The notes beneath the pieces are model-generated. The model was given only the letters and a program-made list of their open reading frames with translations. It made no database searches and was not told where the DNA came from. The position numbers and the translations under genes were made by a program. A stretch of DNA of 6,773 bases, taken from positions 22,729 through 29,501 of the forward strand of contig JAKLKB010000114.1 of assembly GCA_023150835.1 (NCBI GenBank). The letters are read 5' to 3'. Below, piece after piece: positions 1-6,745 of this stretch (position 1 is the first letter of the stretch; each line of letters begins with the position of its first letter). The DNA comes from Myxococcota bacterium (lineage in GTDB: Bacteria; Myxococcota_C; UBA6777).

Positions 1-627
1 GGCAGCGTGCGCTTTCTGCGGATACACGGGGCTGATGTGGGGGGGGAAGGGCTGCGTGCGTTGCTTGGGGGGCTGGATCGATCCGAGATCGAAGGTCTGA
101 CGTTGGGAGAAAATCCGATCGGACACGAGCTTGGAGCGATCTTTGCGGAGTGTGGGGAGCTTCCGAAGATGCAGGAGTTGTGGCTGTCTCGCGTGGGAGC
201 CGAGGCTGCTTCGTTGCGTGGACTGGAAAAAGTCAGATGGGGTGGGCTGCGTCGGTTGGGTTTGTCTGGAAATGCGCTCGGAGACGAAGGGATCGAGGTG
301 TTGTTGGGGATGCCTTGGATCGGGGGTGTGGAAGAGTGGGTGTTGCAGGAAGTTGGATTGACAGATAAGGGGGCGCGTTTGTTGGCAGATGCTGCGAGCC
401 TTAAGGGGCTGAGCGCGTTGGATATCGCAGAGAACGAAGTGGGAGATCGGGGGATACAGGCTTTGGCGCGTTCGGGGGTGGGTGCGAGACTGCGTTGGTT
501 GAGAGCAGGAGGAAATTCGTTTGCAAAGTCTGGTGAGAAGGCTCTTTGGGTACTTTGGGAAAAGGGGTGTGAGATCGATCTAGGAGAAGTCGACGTGTGG
601 GAAGAAGAAGGAGTCGAAAAGCGTTGA
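1..627 (+). CDS. Leucine-rich repeat protein, ribonuclease-inhibitor type (5'-partial)
   Basis: The reading frame is open from base 1 to a TGA at 625-627 (208 residues visible). A GTG at base 7 could be a start, but it falls inside a repeat, so the gene most likely begins upstream of the window. Seven leucine-rich repeats start near residues 3, 30, 57, 83, 110, 137 and 164, a period of 27 (once 26) residues. The clearest are LRRLGLSGNALGDEGIEVLL (83-102) and LSALDIAENEVGDRGIQALA (137-156), matching the LxxLxLxxNxxGDxGxxxL pattern of ribonuclease-inhibitor-type repeats. The repeat at 57-75 is degenerate and lacks the Asn. The C-terminus is acidic (VDVWEEEGVEKR), with no membrane segment. Such repeats form curved protein-binding scaffolds; the partner and function are unknown. 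It converges on the cysteine-rich gene with 12 bases between the stops. The family call is solid; the role is not inferable. Confidence 0.8.
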   Translation, partial: GSVRFLRIHGADVGGEGLRALLGGLDRSEIEGLTLGENPIGHELGAIFAECGELPKMQELWLSRVGAEAASLRGLEKVRWGGLRRLGLSGNALGDEGIEVLLGMPWIGGVEEWVLQEVGLTDKGARLLADAASLKGLSALDIAENEVGDRGIQALARSGVGARLRWLRAGGNSFAKSGEKALWVLWEKGCEIDLGEVDVWEEEGVEKR

Positions 628-639
628 ATCTTGGGGAGA

Positions 640-3585
640 TCAGGGGGGGAGGCAACTTTGCCCTTCTGGGCAACAGACACCGTTGTCACAAAAATGGTTG
701 ATGCCGCACCTGTTTCCGCACGCGCCGCAATGAAGGGTGCTGATAAGGGTGTTCACACACATCGAGTTGCACTGTTCGTAGGGAAAAGGACACTCACAAA
801 CAGCGTTGACACAGACTCGAACCCCGAGACAAGCGTTGTTGCAGGCCCCACAATGGCTCTTGTCGGTGTTTTTGTCGACGCAAGTGTCGTTGCAAAGGAG
901 TTTTCCGCCCGAGCAAACACAGGTTCCGTTTTGGCAAGTGGAGCCTGATGGGCAGATCTTGCCGCAGGTGCCGCAGTTTGTGGAGTCAGTTTGGAGGTTT
1001 TTGCAGGTGCCGCTGCAATCGGTTTGTCCGCTCGAACAGACGCACTGACCGCTGCTACAGATCTTTCCTCCGCTGCAGACGTTGTTGCAAGCACCGCAGT
1101 GGTTGGCATCGGTTTGGCGATTAACGCATTGCGAGCCGCACAGGGTCAGGCTTTGGCTGCAACCACAGGATCCGCTTTGACAGGTGGCCCCTGTTGGGCA
1201 GACCTTGCCGCATTGACCGCAGTTTGCGGAGTCTGTTTGAAGATCTTTGCAGGTGCCGTTGCAATCGGTCTGTCCGCTCGGGCAGGTGCATTGGCCACTA
1301 CTACAGGTCTTTCCTCCACCGCAGACGTTGTTGCAGGTGCCGCAATGGTTGGGATTGGTTTGGCGGTTGACGCATTGCGAGCCGCACAACGTAAGCCCAG
1401 AGTTGCAGCGACAGAGGCTGCTTTGACAATAGCCACCGCTTGGGCAGGGAGTGTTGCAGGCCCCGCAATGATTGGGGTCGTTGGATAGGTTGACACAAGA
1501 GCCGTTGCATAGGGCGGTTCCGCTTGAGCAGGCGCACGTTCCGTTGGTGCAAGTTTTTCCTGTGAGGCATCTGACACCGCATTGACCGCAGTGGCTATTG
1601 TTGCTCATTCGATCGACGCAAGTGCCGATGCACTCGGTCTGTCCGCTTGGGCAGCTACAAACGCCGTTGGTGCAGGTTTTTCCGCCGGTACACGAGCGAT
1701 TGCATATCCCGCAATGCGCGTTGCTGCTGGTTCGATCCACGCAAGTTCCGTTGCAGTTGTACAAGCCTGTCGGGCAAGCGCAAACGCTGTTGGTGCAGTT
1801 TTGCCCTGTGGGGCAGGGGACGTTGCAGGCACCGCAGTGAGCGCGATCCGTTTTGAGATCCACGCACGCAACGCTGCTGCATTGGGTGAATGGGGCGGTG
1901 CAAGACGAGGCACATTCGCCATTTCGGCAGATGCGACCGCTTGTACAGGCTTTGCCACAACCGCCGCAATGTTGCACGTTTGTTTTGGTATCAACGCATA
2001 CGCCGCTGCACAAACTCGTAGAACTCGGACAAGTACACACGCTGTTGTTGCAGATCTGGTCCGCAGCGCAAGCTTTCCCGCACCCACCGCAATGTTTGGC
2101 ATCGCTTTGTAAGCTAACGCACACACCACTACAGAGAGTTTGTCCTGTGGGGCAGGTCTTTTCGCAGACTCCTGAACGGCAGATCTGGTCGGCAGCGCAG
2201 GCTTTTCCGCACCCACCGCAATGTTTGGCGTCGGTTTGTAAGCTGACGCATTGCCCGTTGCAGTCAGTTTGTGGAGGAGGGCAATTCGCGGTGGTTTGGC
2301 AGATACCGTTGACACAGGTTTGGCTTTTGGAGCAGGCTTTGCCGCATCCACCGCAGTGGGCGGGATCGATGAGAGGGTCGATGCAGTTTCCGCTGCAGTT
2401 TTGTTTGGGAGGCTTGCAGTCCGATCCGCTCTTACATAGGCCGTCTTGGCAGAAATCGCCTGTTTTGCAGGTGTTCCCACAAGCTCCACAATGACGGGGG
2501 TCTTTGAGCACGTCGACACAGCCCTCGCCGCAAAGACGGAGCGGGATACGGCAAGCACATTGGCTATTGAGGCAGGATGCGCTTGTAGGGCAAGCCTTGC
2601 CGCAAGCACCACAGTGGGCGTTGTTGTTTGTGGTCTGGACGCAGCGATCGTCGCAACGTGCCGATCCTTGGGGGCATTGGCATGATCCGCCGTCGCAGCG
2701 TTCGGCGCTGCCACAGACGCGATTGCAGCCCCCGCAATGCAGCGGATCGTTGGCTGTATTGACGCAGGCCCCGGAACAGGCGGTGGGTTGGGTGGCAGAG
2801 CAAGTGATCACGCATTGCCCGTTTTGGCATTTTTGCCCACCGGGGCAGGTGTTTCCACAGGAACCGCAGTGAAGATTATTGCTTTGGAAGTCGGTGCAGC
2901 GGCCTTCACAGTCCCCCGAACCTTGGGGGCAGGCGCAGAGACCGTTTTGGCAGATTTGACCGGGTTTACAGGCGTTTCCGCACGCTCCACAATGGAGTTG
3001 GTTTGACGTGAGAAGTACGCAATCTCCGAAACACAGGCTGCTTTGACCGCTACAAGAGGCGACGCATTGGCCTTGATCGCAAAGGAGTCCCCTGTCGCAC
3101 GCTGCCCCACACGATCCGCAGTGTTCTTTGTTCGACCCGAGGTGAACGCAGGTATCTGTGCATTTGGCCCACTCTTTCACACAGGTGCATTGGCCTCCTC
3201 GGCATTTCTCGGCGGAACCACAGGCTGTTCCACAAGTTCCGCAGTGGTCGTCGGTGTTTTGAGGATCGATACACTCTTTCCCGCAAGCGAGAGAGCCTTC
3301 GGGACAGGTCTTTTGTGAGCCTTTGCAAGCGCCTTGTTCACAGGCTTCTCCTGTCGCGCACGTTTTGCCGCAGATGCCGCAGTGTTGGGGATTGTTGTCT
3401 GTGGTGACGCAGGCACCACCGCAGTCTTTTTGGGAGGCAGGGCAAGCGCACGCGCCGTTGTTGCACAGCTTTCCGTTGCTGCATTCGCTGTTGTAGCTGC
3501 AAGGCGTGCCTGTTTCAGACGGGGTTGTGCAGCTCGGGCTGAGAAAAAGAACACAAAAAACGAAGAGGCAAGATCTGGAACGCAT
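640..3585 (-). CDS. Cysteine-rich Stig1-like tandem-repeat lipoprotein (MXAN_6577-like)
   Basis: A 981-residue exported protein. The start is the ATG at 3585-3583: it has AAGGA seven bases upstream and opens a signal peptide (MRSRS, then a hydrophobic stretch at 6-15, then SPSC). Cys19 is the probable lipidation site, although Ser at -3 makes the lipobox atypical. The frame is open upstream to 3870, but that extension has no signal sequence and would overlap the divergent gene. After a half unit (29-46) come 22 units at residues 47-971, mostly 41 long, each with eight cysteines in the order C-x6-C-x3-C-x9-C-G-x-C-x3-C-x5-C-x4-C and a core of HCGxCG. A truncated unit ends the protein (CPEGQSCLPP). 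I count 185 Cys, 182 of them after Cys19. The pattern matches the Stig1-like cysteine-rich proteins common in myxobacteria; from memory, these are sometimes misnamed tryptophan synthase alpha chain, and nothing here resembles that enzyme. It probably forms a disulfide-stiffened rod on the cell surface (inference). Ligand and role are unknown. Confidence 0.9.
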   Translation of the reverse strand: MRSRSCLFVFCVLFLSPSCTTPSETGTPCSYNSECSNGKLCNNGACACPASQKDCGGACVTTDNNPQHCGICGKTCATGEACEQGACKGSQKTCPEGSLACGKECIDPQNTDDHCGTCGTACGSAEKCRGGQCTCVKEWAKCTDTCVHLGSNKEHCGSCGAACDRGLLCDQGQCVASCSGQSSLCFGDCVLLTSNQLHCGACGNACKPGQICQNGLCACPQGSGDCEGRCTDFQSNNLHCGSCGNTCPGGQKCQNGQCVITCSATQPTACSGACVNTANDPLHCGGCNRVCGSAERCDGGSCQCPQGSARCDDRCVQTTNNNAHCGACGKACPTSASCLNSQCACRIPLRLCGEGCVDVLKDPRHCGACGNTCKTGDFCQDGLCKSGSDCKPPKQNCSGNCIDPLIDPAHCGGCGKACSKSQTCVNGICQTTANCPPPQTDCNGQCVSLQTDAKHCGGCGKACAADQICRSGVCEKTCPTGQTLCSGVCVSLQSDAKHCGGCGKACAADQICNNSVCTCPSSTSLCSGVCVDTKTNVQHCGGCGKACTSGRICRNGECASSCTAPFTQCSSVACVDLKTDRAHCGACNVPCPTGQNCTNSVCACPTGLYNCNGTCVDRTSSNAHCGICNRSCTGGKTCTNGVCSCPSGQTECIGTCVDRMSNNSHCGQCGVRCLTGKTCTNGTCACSSGTALCNGSCVNLSNDPNHCGACNTPCPSGGYCQSSLCRCNSGLTLCGSQCVNRQTNPNHCGTCNNVCGGGKTCSSGQCTCPSGQTDCNGTCKDLQTDSANCGQCGKVCPTGATCQSGSCGCSQSLTLCGSQCVNRQTDANHCGACNNVCSGGKICSSGQCVCSSGQTDCSGTCKNLQTDSTNCGTCGKICPSGSTCQNGTCVCSGGKLLCNDTCVDKNTDKSHCGACNNACLGVRVCVNAVCECPFPYEQCNSMCVNTLISTLHCGACGNRCGINHFCDNGVCCPEGQSCLPP
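919..1410 (-). repeat. Tandem duplication of a two-unit (246 bp) block
   Basis: Protein units 17-18 (1165-1410) and 19-20 (919-1164) are copies of one another at an offset of exactly 246 bp. They agree at 62 of 82 residues by my alignment. They share features absent elsewhere: LCGSQCVNRQT in the first unit, and GTCK-LQTDS-NCG with Asn replacing the usual His in the second. Adjacent units within each block are much less alike, so the block was copied as a pair. Confidence 0.8.
2051..2250 (-). repeat. Near-identical 71-bp direct repeats in units 10 and 11
   Basis: Bases 2051-2121 and 2180-2250 match at 65 of 71 positions at an offset of 129 bp. They encode CVSLQ(T/S)DAKHCGGCGKAC and the following residues in adjacent units, 23 of 24 residues the same. 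This is a single-unit duplication separate from the two-unit one near the C-terminus. Confidence 0.8.
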
Positions 3586-3592
3586 ACTTTTA

Positions 3593-3597
3593 TCCTT
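3593..3597 (-). promoter_or_regulatory. Ribosome binding site of the cysteine-rich lipoprotein gene
   Basis: On the minus strand AAGGA lies seven bases before the ATG at 3585. This site decides the start: it coincides with the codon that opens the signal peptide, whereas upstream in-frame starts lead only into charged, non-hydrophobic sequence. Confidence 0.7.
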
Positions 3598-3658
3598 GGC
3601 CTTGGAGGGCAGGGTTTCTTCTTTGGATGCAAGTACATAGAAGAATGTTTTCCAACGC

Positions 3659-3686
3659 ATGATAGCGCGATGTGTGACAAGAGCAA
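3659..3686 (-). promoter_or_regulatory. Candidate sigma70 promoter for the lipoprotein gene
   Basis: On the minus strand TTGCTC (3686-3681), a 16-base spacer and TATCAT (3664-3659) resemble -35 and -10 boxes; the -10 matches five of six consensus bases. The implied leader is about 65-70 bases. This is a motif match only, and housekeeping promoters in this group are not always E. coli-like. Confidence 0.3.
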
Positions 3687-3714
3687 GAGAGTCGATGGTA
3701 TTCGGGCGAAGCAG

Positions 3715-3740
3715 CCGAACGAAAGTGTAGGTTTGTTCGG
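3715..3740. promoter_or_regulatory. Imperfect 26-base inverted repeat, possible operator
   Basis: CCGAACGAA (3715-3723) and TTTGTTCGG (3732-3740) are inverted arms around an 8-base centre. They are complementary at eight of nine positions, and the ninth would be a G-U pair in RNA. The repeat lies close to the midpoint between the two divergent start codons and between the two promoter candidates, where a dimeric regulator could act on both genes. No regulator gene is in the window. Confidence 0.4.
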
Positions 3741-3757
3741 GTTGAGGAGCCGTGAAG

Positions 3758-3786
3758 TTGATTCTTTGGGGTGGCTTTGCTAGTGT
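3758..3786 (+). promoter_or_regulatory. Candidate promoter for the MMPL exporter gene
   Basis: TTGATT (3758-3763), a 17-base spacer and TAGTGT (3781-3786) form a weak sigma70-like pair. TG one base before the -10 box gives an extended -10 (TGCTAGTGT). The implied leader is about 90 bases. The -10 match is poor, so this is tentative. Confidence 0.25.
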
Positions 3787-3868
3787 CGCGCTGGCCGTGT
3801 TGTGGCGGCGGTGATTTCTTTTAGTTGTTTGTTTTTGTGTGGTTTTGTGGATCACGGATCCCTTTTGC

Positions 3869-3873
3869 AAGGA
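3869..3873 (+). promoter_or_regulatory. Ribosome binding site of the MMPL exporter gene
   Basis: AAGGA lies 11 bases before the ATG at 3885 and five bases before an in-frame GTG at 3879. The site supports a start in this spot but does not settle which of the two codons, two residues apart, is used. Confidence 0.55.
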
Positions 3874-3884
3874 AGAGTGTGTCG

Positions 3885-6464
3885 ATGCGGATCTATCGTT
3901 TCCCGTTGGTGCTGGCGTCTTGGAGTGTTCGGCATCCGATGTGGGTCTTGTTGTTGGGGATGGTTCTTACGGTGATCGCTGGGTTGTTGGCGCAGCGTTT
4001 GGCGTTGCACAACGATCTCGTCGAGTTGTTGCCCGCAGGCATGGAGCAAGTCAAAACCATCCGCCGCATCATCAAAGAAACAGGAGGCTTGGGCACACAG
4101 TCCGTCGTGGTTCGTTCGCCAAGCAAAGAAAAGAACCGATCTTTTTTAAGAGATCTGCGTGCAGCGTTGCAAAAAAAGACGCTGCCTGTAGAACATACCG
4201 CACAACAAGAAAAGCCTGCCAAGCAAGAAGAGGAAGAACAAAAGAGGAAAAGTCTTGCGACCTCTCGACCCTCGGCGGCAAAACCTTTGATCTCGTATGC
4301 TTTTTTTGGGTATGACACCGAAGCACTACGCCAACGCCAGCTATACTTTTTGAGCGTCAAGGATCTGAGAGAAGTGCAGCAACGCATTCAAAAAAAGGTG
4401 CGTTATGAAGTTCGCAAGCGGCAGCCGGGTTATGTAGACTTGATGGGGGATGATGATCCCGGGTTGGACTTGCAAGATATCGAGAAAAAATACAAAGCGA
4501 ATTCTTTTCAACAAAATAGCGGTTTGTTGGAAGTACGCGAAGGGGATTTGTTCTATACAGCGTTGATCATTCGTCCAAATGGGAATCATACAGATCTATT
4601 TTTTGCGCGGGCTTTTGTGGAAGAGCTTGAGAGGACCGTCGCAGCGTTGGAGCCATCGCGTTATCAAAGCCAATTGCGAGTTCAATTGTTGGGTTCTTAT
4701 ACCAACGCAGTCCACGAGTTTTTCGGGATATCGCGGGATTTGAGTTCCACAGGGATCTTGACGGCAGTGTTGTTGCTGTTGATCTTATTTGCTTTTTTTC
4801 GTGAGTTTGGGGCGCTTTGGTTGTTGGGAATTCCTTTGGCGATGGGGGCGCTGTGGGCTTTTGCCTTTGCTTATCTGTGGATTGGGTTTTTGACGACGGC
4901 CACCGGATTTATTGGCGTGGTGATCTTGGGGTTGGGGATCGATTATGGTGTTTATTTTTTGCAGCGATTTCGCCAAGAATATGACGAAATCGGTGATTTT
5001 TTTCAGGCCATCCAGTCGTGTTATCTGTGGACGGGTAAAGCCATCGCGACCTCAGCGTTGACGACAGCGATGGCGTTTTTTTCTCTTATCGTGTGTCGTT
5101 TTACAGGGTTTTCGCAATTTGGTGTGATCGCAAGCGTCGGGGTGATGTGTTGTCTTTTGACGATGATCACGATCCTTCCTGCTTTGTTGGCGTTAGAGCA
5201 TCGTTGGTGGCCGCGCAAAGCGAGTTTGCATCCTCGAACGGAAGATATCTCGGATACACGGCCTGTTGCATTTGCGCGCAGTTGGGTGGTTGTGGCGGCG
5301 TTGTTGGTGGTTAGTGTGGCGTATTCGTATTCACGAATACCTTTTGAGTACCACATGAAGAAATTGTCTTTTCAAGATCGCGGATTGGTTGAGCATGAGC
5401 GCGAATGGGAGCGCTTTGCTGCGTTGTATCCGATGCAAAATATGAATCCGATCGTGTACTTGATCGAGAGCGAAAAAGAAGCGCGACGTTTGGTCGAGCG
5501 GATCGAGCAGATGCGTTCGGCATGGTCGAAGCATCGCGACGAGCAGGGGCGAGTGTTGGTCAAAGGGGCCTTTAGTGCGTTGACATTTGTTCCAGAACAC
5601 CAGCAAGAGAAGTACAAAATTCTTCAAGAGATCCAAGCTTTTTTGAAAAAGCGAGATATCGAGGAGTGGGTGCAAGGTGAAGTCAAAAAGACGTACCAGC
5701 GCTATAAGAAAATGTTGGAGACGAAACCGTACACGGTGCTGGATCTGCCCGATTATGTGCGCAATGATCTGGTGTTGGTGGATGCCAAACAACCAAATCG
5801 GATCAGAGGATACTTGGTGATCGTACAAAGTGACGCAGATTATTCGCATGGAAGAAGAGTGATCCAAGTAGATAATCTGTTAAAAAGTCTAGAGGTAGAT
5901 GGTCGCGTCTATCTGCCGTCAGGAGGGCCGATCATCGCAGGAGAGTTGATGCGCTTGATTAATCTTGATAGCTTGGTGGCGATCTTGGCGAGCTTTTTGA
6001 CATCCTTTTTGTTGGTTTGGTTGGACTTACGGAACCTCCGCCTTGCGTTGATGTCGCTGTGGCCGTTGCTTTCGGGGATGTTGGGGATGGCGTTGGTGCT
6101 GGTGCTTTTTGATGTGCGGTTGAACATCTTTAATATGGTGGTGCTGCCGTCGTTGTTGGGGATCGGGATCGATGCAGGTGTGCATCTGTTGCATCGTTAT
6201 CGAGAGCGTGTGAGTTTGGGGATACGCGGGGTGCTGCATGAGTTGCGAGGCGCGATCATCGTGGCTTCTGTGACAACGTTGGTCAGCTTTGCGTCCATGT
6301 TTTTTGCGCATCATCGGGGGATTCGGAGCATCGGAGAGGTCGCTGTGATCGGCTTGTTTGCGTGCTTCTTTGGCTCGTTGGTGTTTCTGCCCGCCCTCAT
6401 GCAGGTGGTCTTTGAGCGTTTTCCTCTGACGGAAGAAGAGTTGTTGGCGGAAAAAGAAGAGTGA
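3885..6464 (+). CDS. MMPL/RND superfamily exporter, HpnN-like
   Basis: An 859-residue inner-membrane protein, probably a proton-driven exporter of lipids or other hydrophobic molecules. It shows the two-fold RND layout: TM1 (about 19-37), a large periplasmic domain (38-286), TM2-6 (287-437), TM7 (464-482), a second periplasmic domain (483-694) and TM8-12 (695-843). Both TM4 and TM10 carry the family GxGID motif: GLGIDYG (349-355) and GIGIDAG (759-765), whose Asp is the likely proton-relay residue. Each half also has the related stretch before its TM bundle (GSYTNAVHEFFGISRD at 270-285; SGGPIIAGELMRLINLD at 679-695). Length and layout fit MMPL proteins such as the hopanoid transporter HpnN, but no hopanoid genes are present, so the substrate is unknown. 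A Lys/Glu-rich insert lies at about 97-133. The ATG start is preferred; GTG at 3879 would add two residues, and the frame is open upstream to 3825 without a better start. The gene is divergent from the lipoprotein gene. No terminator is evident directly after the stop. Confidence 0.9.
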   Translation: MRIYRFPLVLASWSVRHPMWVLLLGMVLTVIAGLLAQRLALHNDLVELLPAGMEQVKTIRRIIKETGGLGTQSVVVRSPSKEKNRSFLRDLRAALQKKTLPVEHTAQQEKPAKQEEEEQKRKSLATSRPSAAKPLISYAFFGYDTEALRQRQLYFLSVKDLREVQQRIQKKVRYEVRKRQPGYVDLMGDDDPGLDLQDIEKKYKANSFQQNSGLLEVREGDLFYTALIIRPNGNHTDLFFARAFVEELERTVAALEPSRYQSQLRVQLLGSYTNAVHEFFGISRDLSSTGILTAVLLLLILFAFFREFGALWLLGIPLAMGALWAFAFAYLWIGFLTTATGFIGVVILGLGIDYGVYFLQRFRQEYDEIGDFFQAIQSCYLWTGKAIATSALTTAMAFFSLIVCRFTGFSQFGVIASVGVMCCLLTMITILPALLALEHRWWPRKASLHPRTEDISDTRPVAFARSWVVVAALLVVSVAYSYSRIPFEYHMKKLSFQDRGLVEHEREWERFAALYPMQNMNPIVYLIESEKEARRLVERIEQMRSAWSKHRDEQGRVLVKGAFSALTFVPEHQQEKYKILQEIQAFLKKRDIEEWVQGEVKKTYQRYKKMLETKPYTVLDLPDYVRNDLVLVDAKQPNRIRGYLVIVQSDADYSHGRRVIQVDNLLKSLEVDGRVYLPSGGPIIAGELMRLINLDSLVAILASFLTSFLLVWLDLRNLRLALMSLWPLLSGMLGMALVLVLFDVRLNIFNMVVLPSLLGIGIDAGVHLLHRYRERVSLGIRGVLHELRGAIIVASVTTLVSFASMFFAHHRGIRSIGEVAVIGLFACFFGSLVFLPALMQVVFERFPLTEEELLAEKEE

Positions 6465-6467
6465 GTC

Positions 6468-6652
6468 CACGGAAGGCACGGAAAACACAGAAAAAGAAAC
6501 GGGAAGAGGCGGAGCGGGCGGAAGGGGCGGAAGGGGCGGAAGGGGCGGAAGGGGCGGAAGGGGCGGAAGGGGCGGAAGGGGCGAACAGGGCGGAAGGAAC
6601 GGAGCGGGCGAACAGGGCGGAAGGAACGGAGCGGGCGAACAGGGCGGAAGAG
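6468..6652 (+). repeat. G-rich 9-bp-period minisatellite
   Basis: The tract starts four bases after the exporter stop. It opens with CACGGAAGG, CACGGAAAA and CACAGAAAA (6468-6494), passes an irregular stretch, then has seven perfect copies of GCGGAAGGG (6518-6580). It ends with a 27-bp compound unit of GCGAACAGG, GCGGAAGGA and ACGGAGCGG, twice complete (6581-6634), then one partial copy to 6652. Because the period is a multiple of three with no stop triplet, reading frames stay open on both strands. A frame from GTG 6461 to TGA 6709, overlapping the exporter stop as GTGA, is therefore weak evidence for a gene. Confidence 0.9.
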
Positions 6653-6745
6653 GCTGTTGTGTTCGCCAGCGTGGAGCCGTTCGAGGGAGGTGATGATGAG
6701 GGGGGATGATACGATCTCCGCGTAATGTATGATCGCATGATGTAG
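6653..6745. other. Gene-free spacer downstream of the minisatellite
   Basis: I see no supported gene, RNA or terminator here. Together with the minisatellite and the palindrome it makes the whole stretch from the exporter stop to the window end (309 bases) non-coding as far as can be judged. Confidence 0.5.

Larger units (their letters stand above)
673..3447 (-). repeat. 22-unit tandem coding repeat, about 123 bp per unit
   Basis: This is the DNA encoding protein repeats 1-22. Unit lengths in residues from the N-terminus are 41, 46, 41, 43, 41, 44, 41, 41, 45, 45, 43, 41, 44, then nine units of exactly 41. The longer units carry two to five extra residues, mostly before the first cysteine. 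The last nine units (673-1779) are therefore a strict 123-bp register. His precedes the fourth Cys in 20 of 22 units; units 18 and 20 have Asn instead. Confidence 0.9.

Noticed and set aside
658-673. TTGCCC-TTCT-GGGCAA hairpin just downstream of the LRR gene as a terminator
   Set aside because: The stem is only six pairs, no T-run follows on either strand, and it lies inside the coding end of the cysteine-rich gene.
991-2494. Several plus-strand open frames (165-213 residues) opposite the cysteine-rich gene
   Set aside because: They are antisense shadows: cysteine codons TGC/TGT read as Ala/Thr codons on the other strand, giving repetitive Ala-rich products without recognisable domains.
1605-2714. 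Long alternative reading frame on the minus strand (369 residues, Ala/Thr/Pro-rich)
   Set aside because: It is an out-of-frame reading of the cysteine repeat array. It has no signal sequence or family motif, while the eight-cysteine periodicity, start site and signal peptide all support the other frame.
673-3447. Regular 123-bp repetition as a CRISPR array or non-coding satellite
   Set aside because: Units are diverged, have no constant repeat with unique spacers, and keep a cysteine codon pattern in one frame across the whole length.
3586-3870. N-terminal extension of the cysteine-rich protein to the full open frame (95 more residues)
   Set aside because: The extension is basic and lacks a signal peptide, would bury the lipoprotein signal, runs through the whole promoter region, and competes with a start at 3585 that has a good AAGGA site.
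6461-6709. 82-residue open frame with AEG repeats, starting at a GTGA overlap with the exporter stop
   Set aside because: The 9-bp repeat has no stop in any frame on either strand, so openness is automatic (an antisense frame at 6397-6738 is also open). The product is low complexity, and only the GTGA overlap argues for it.
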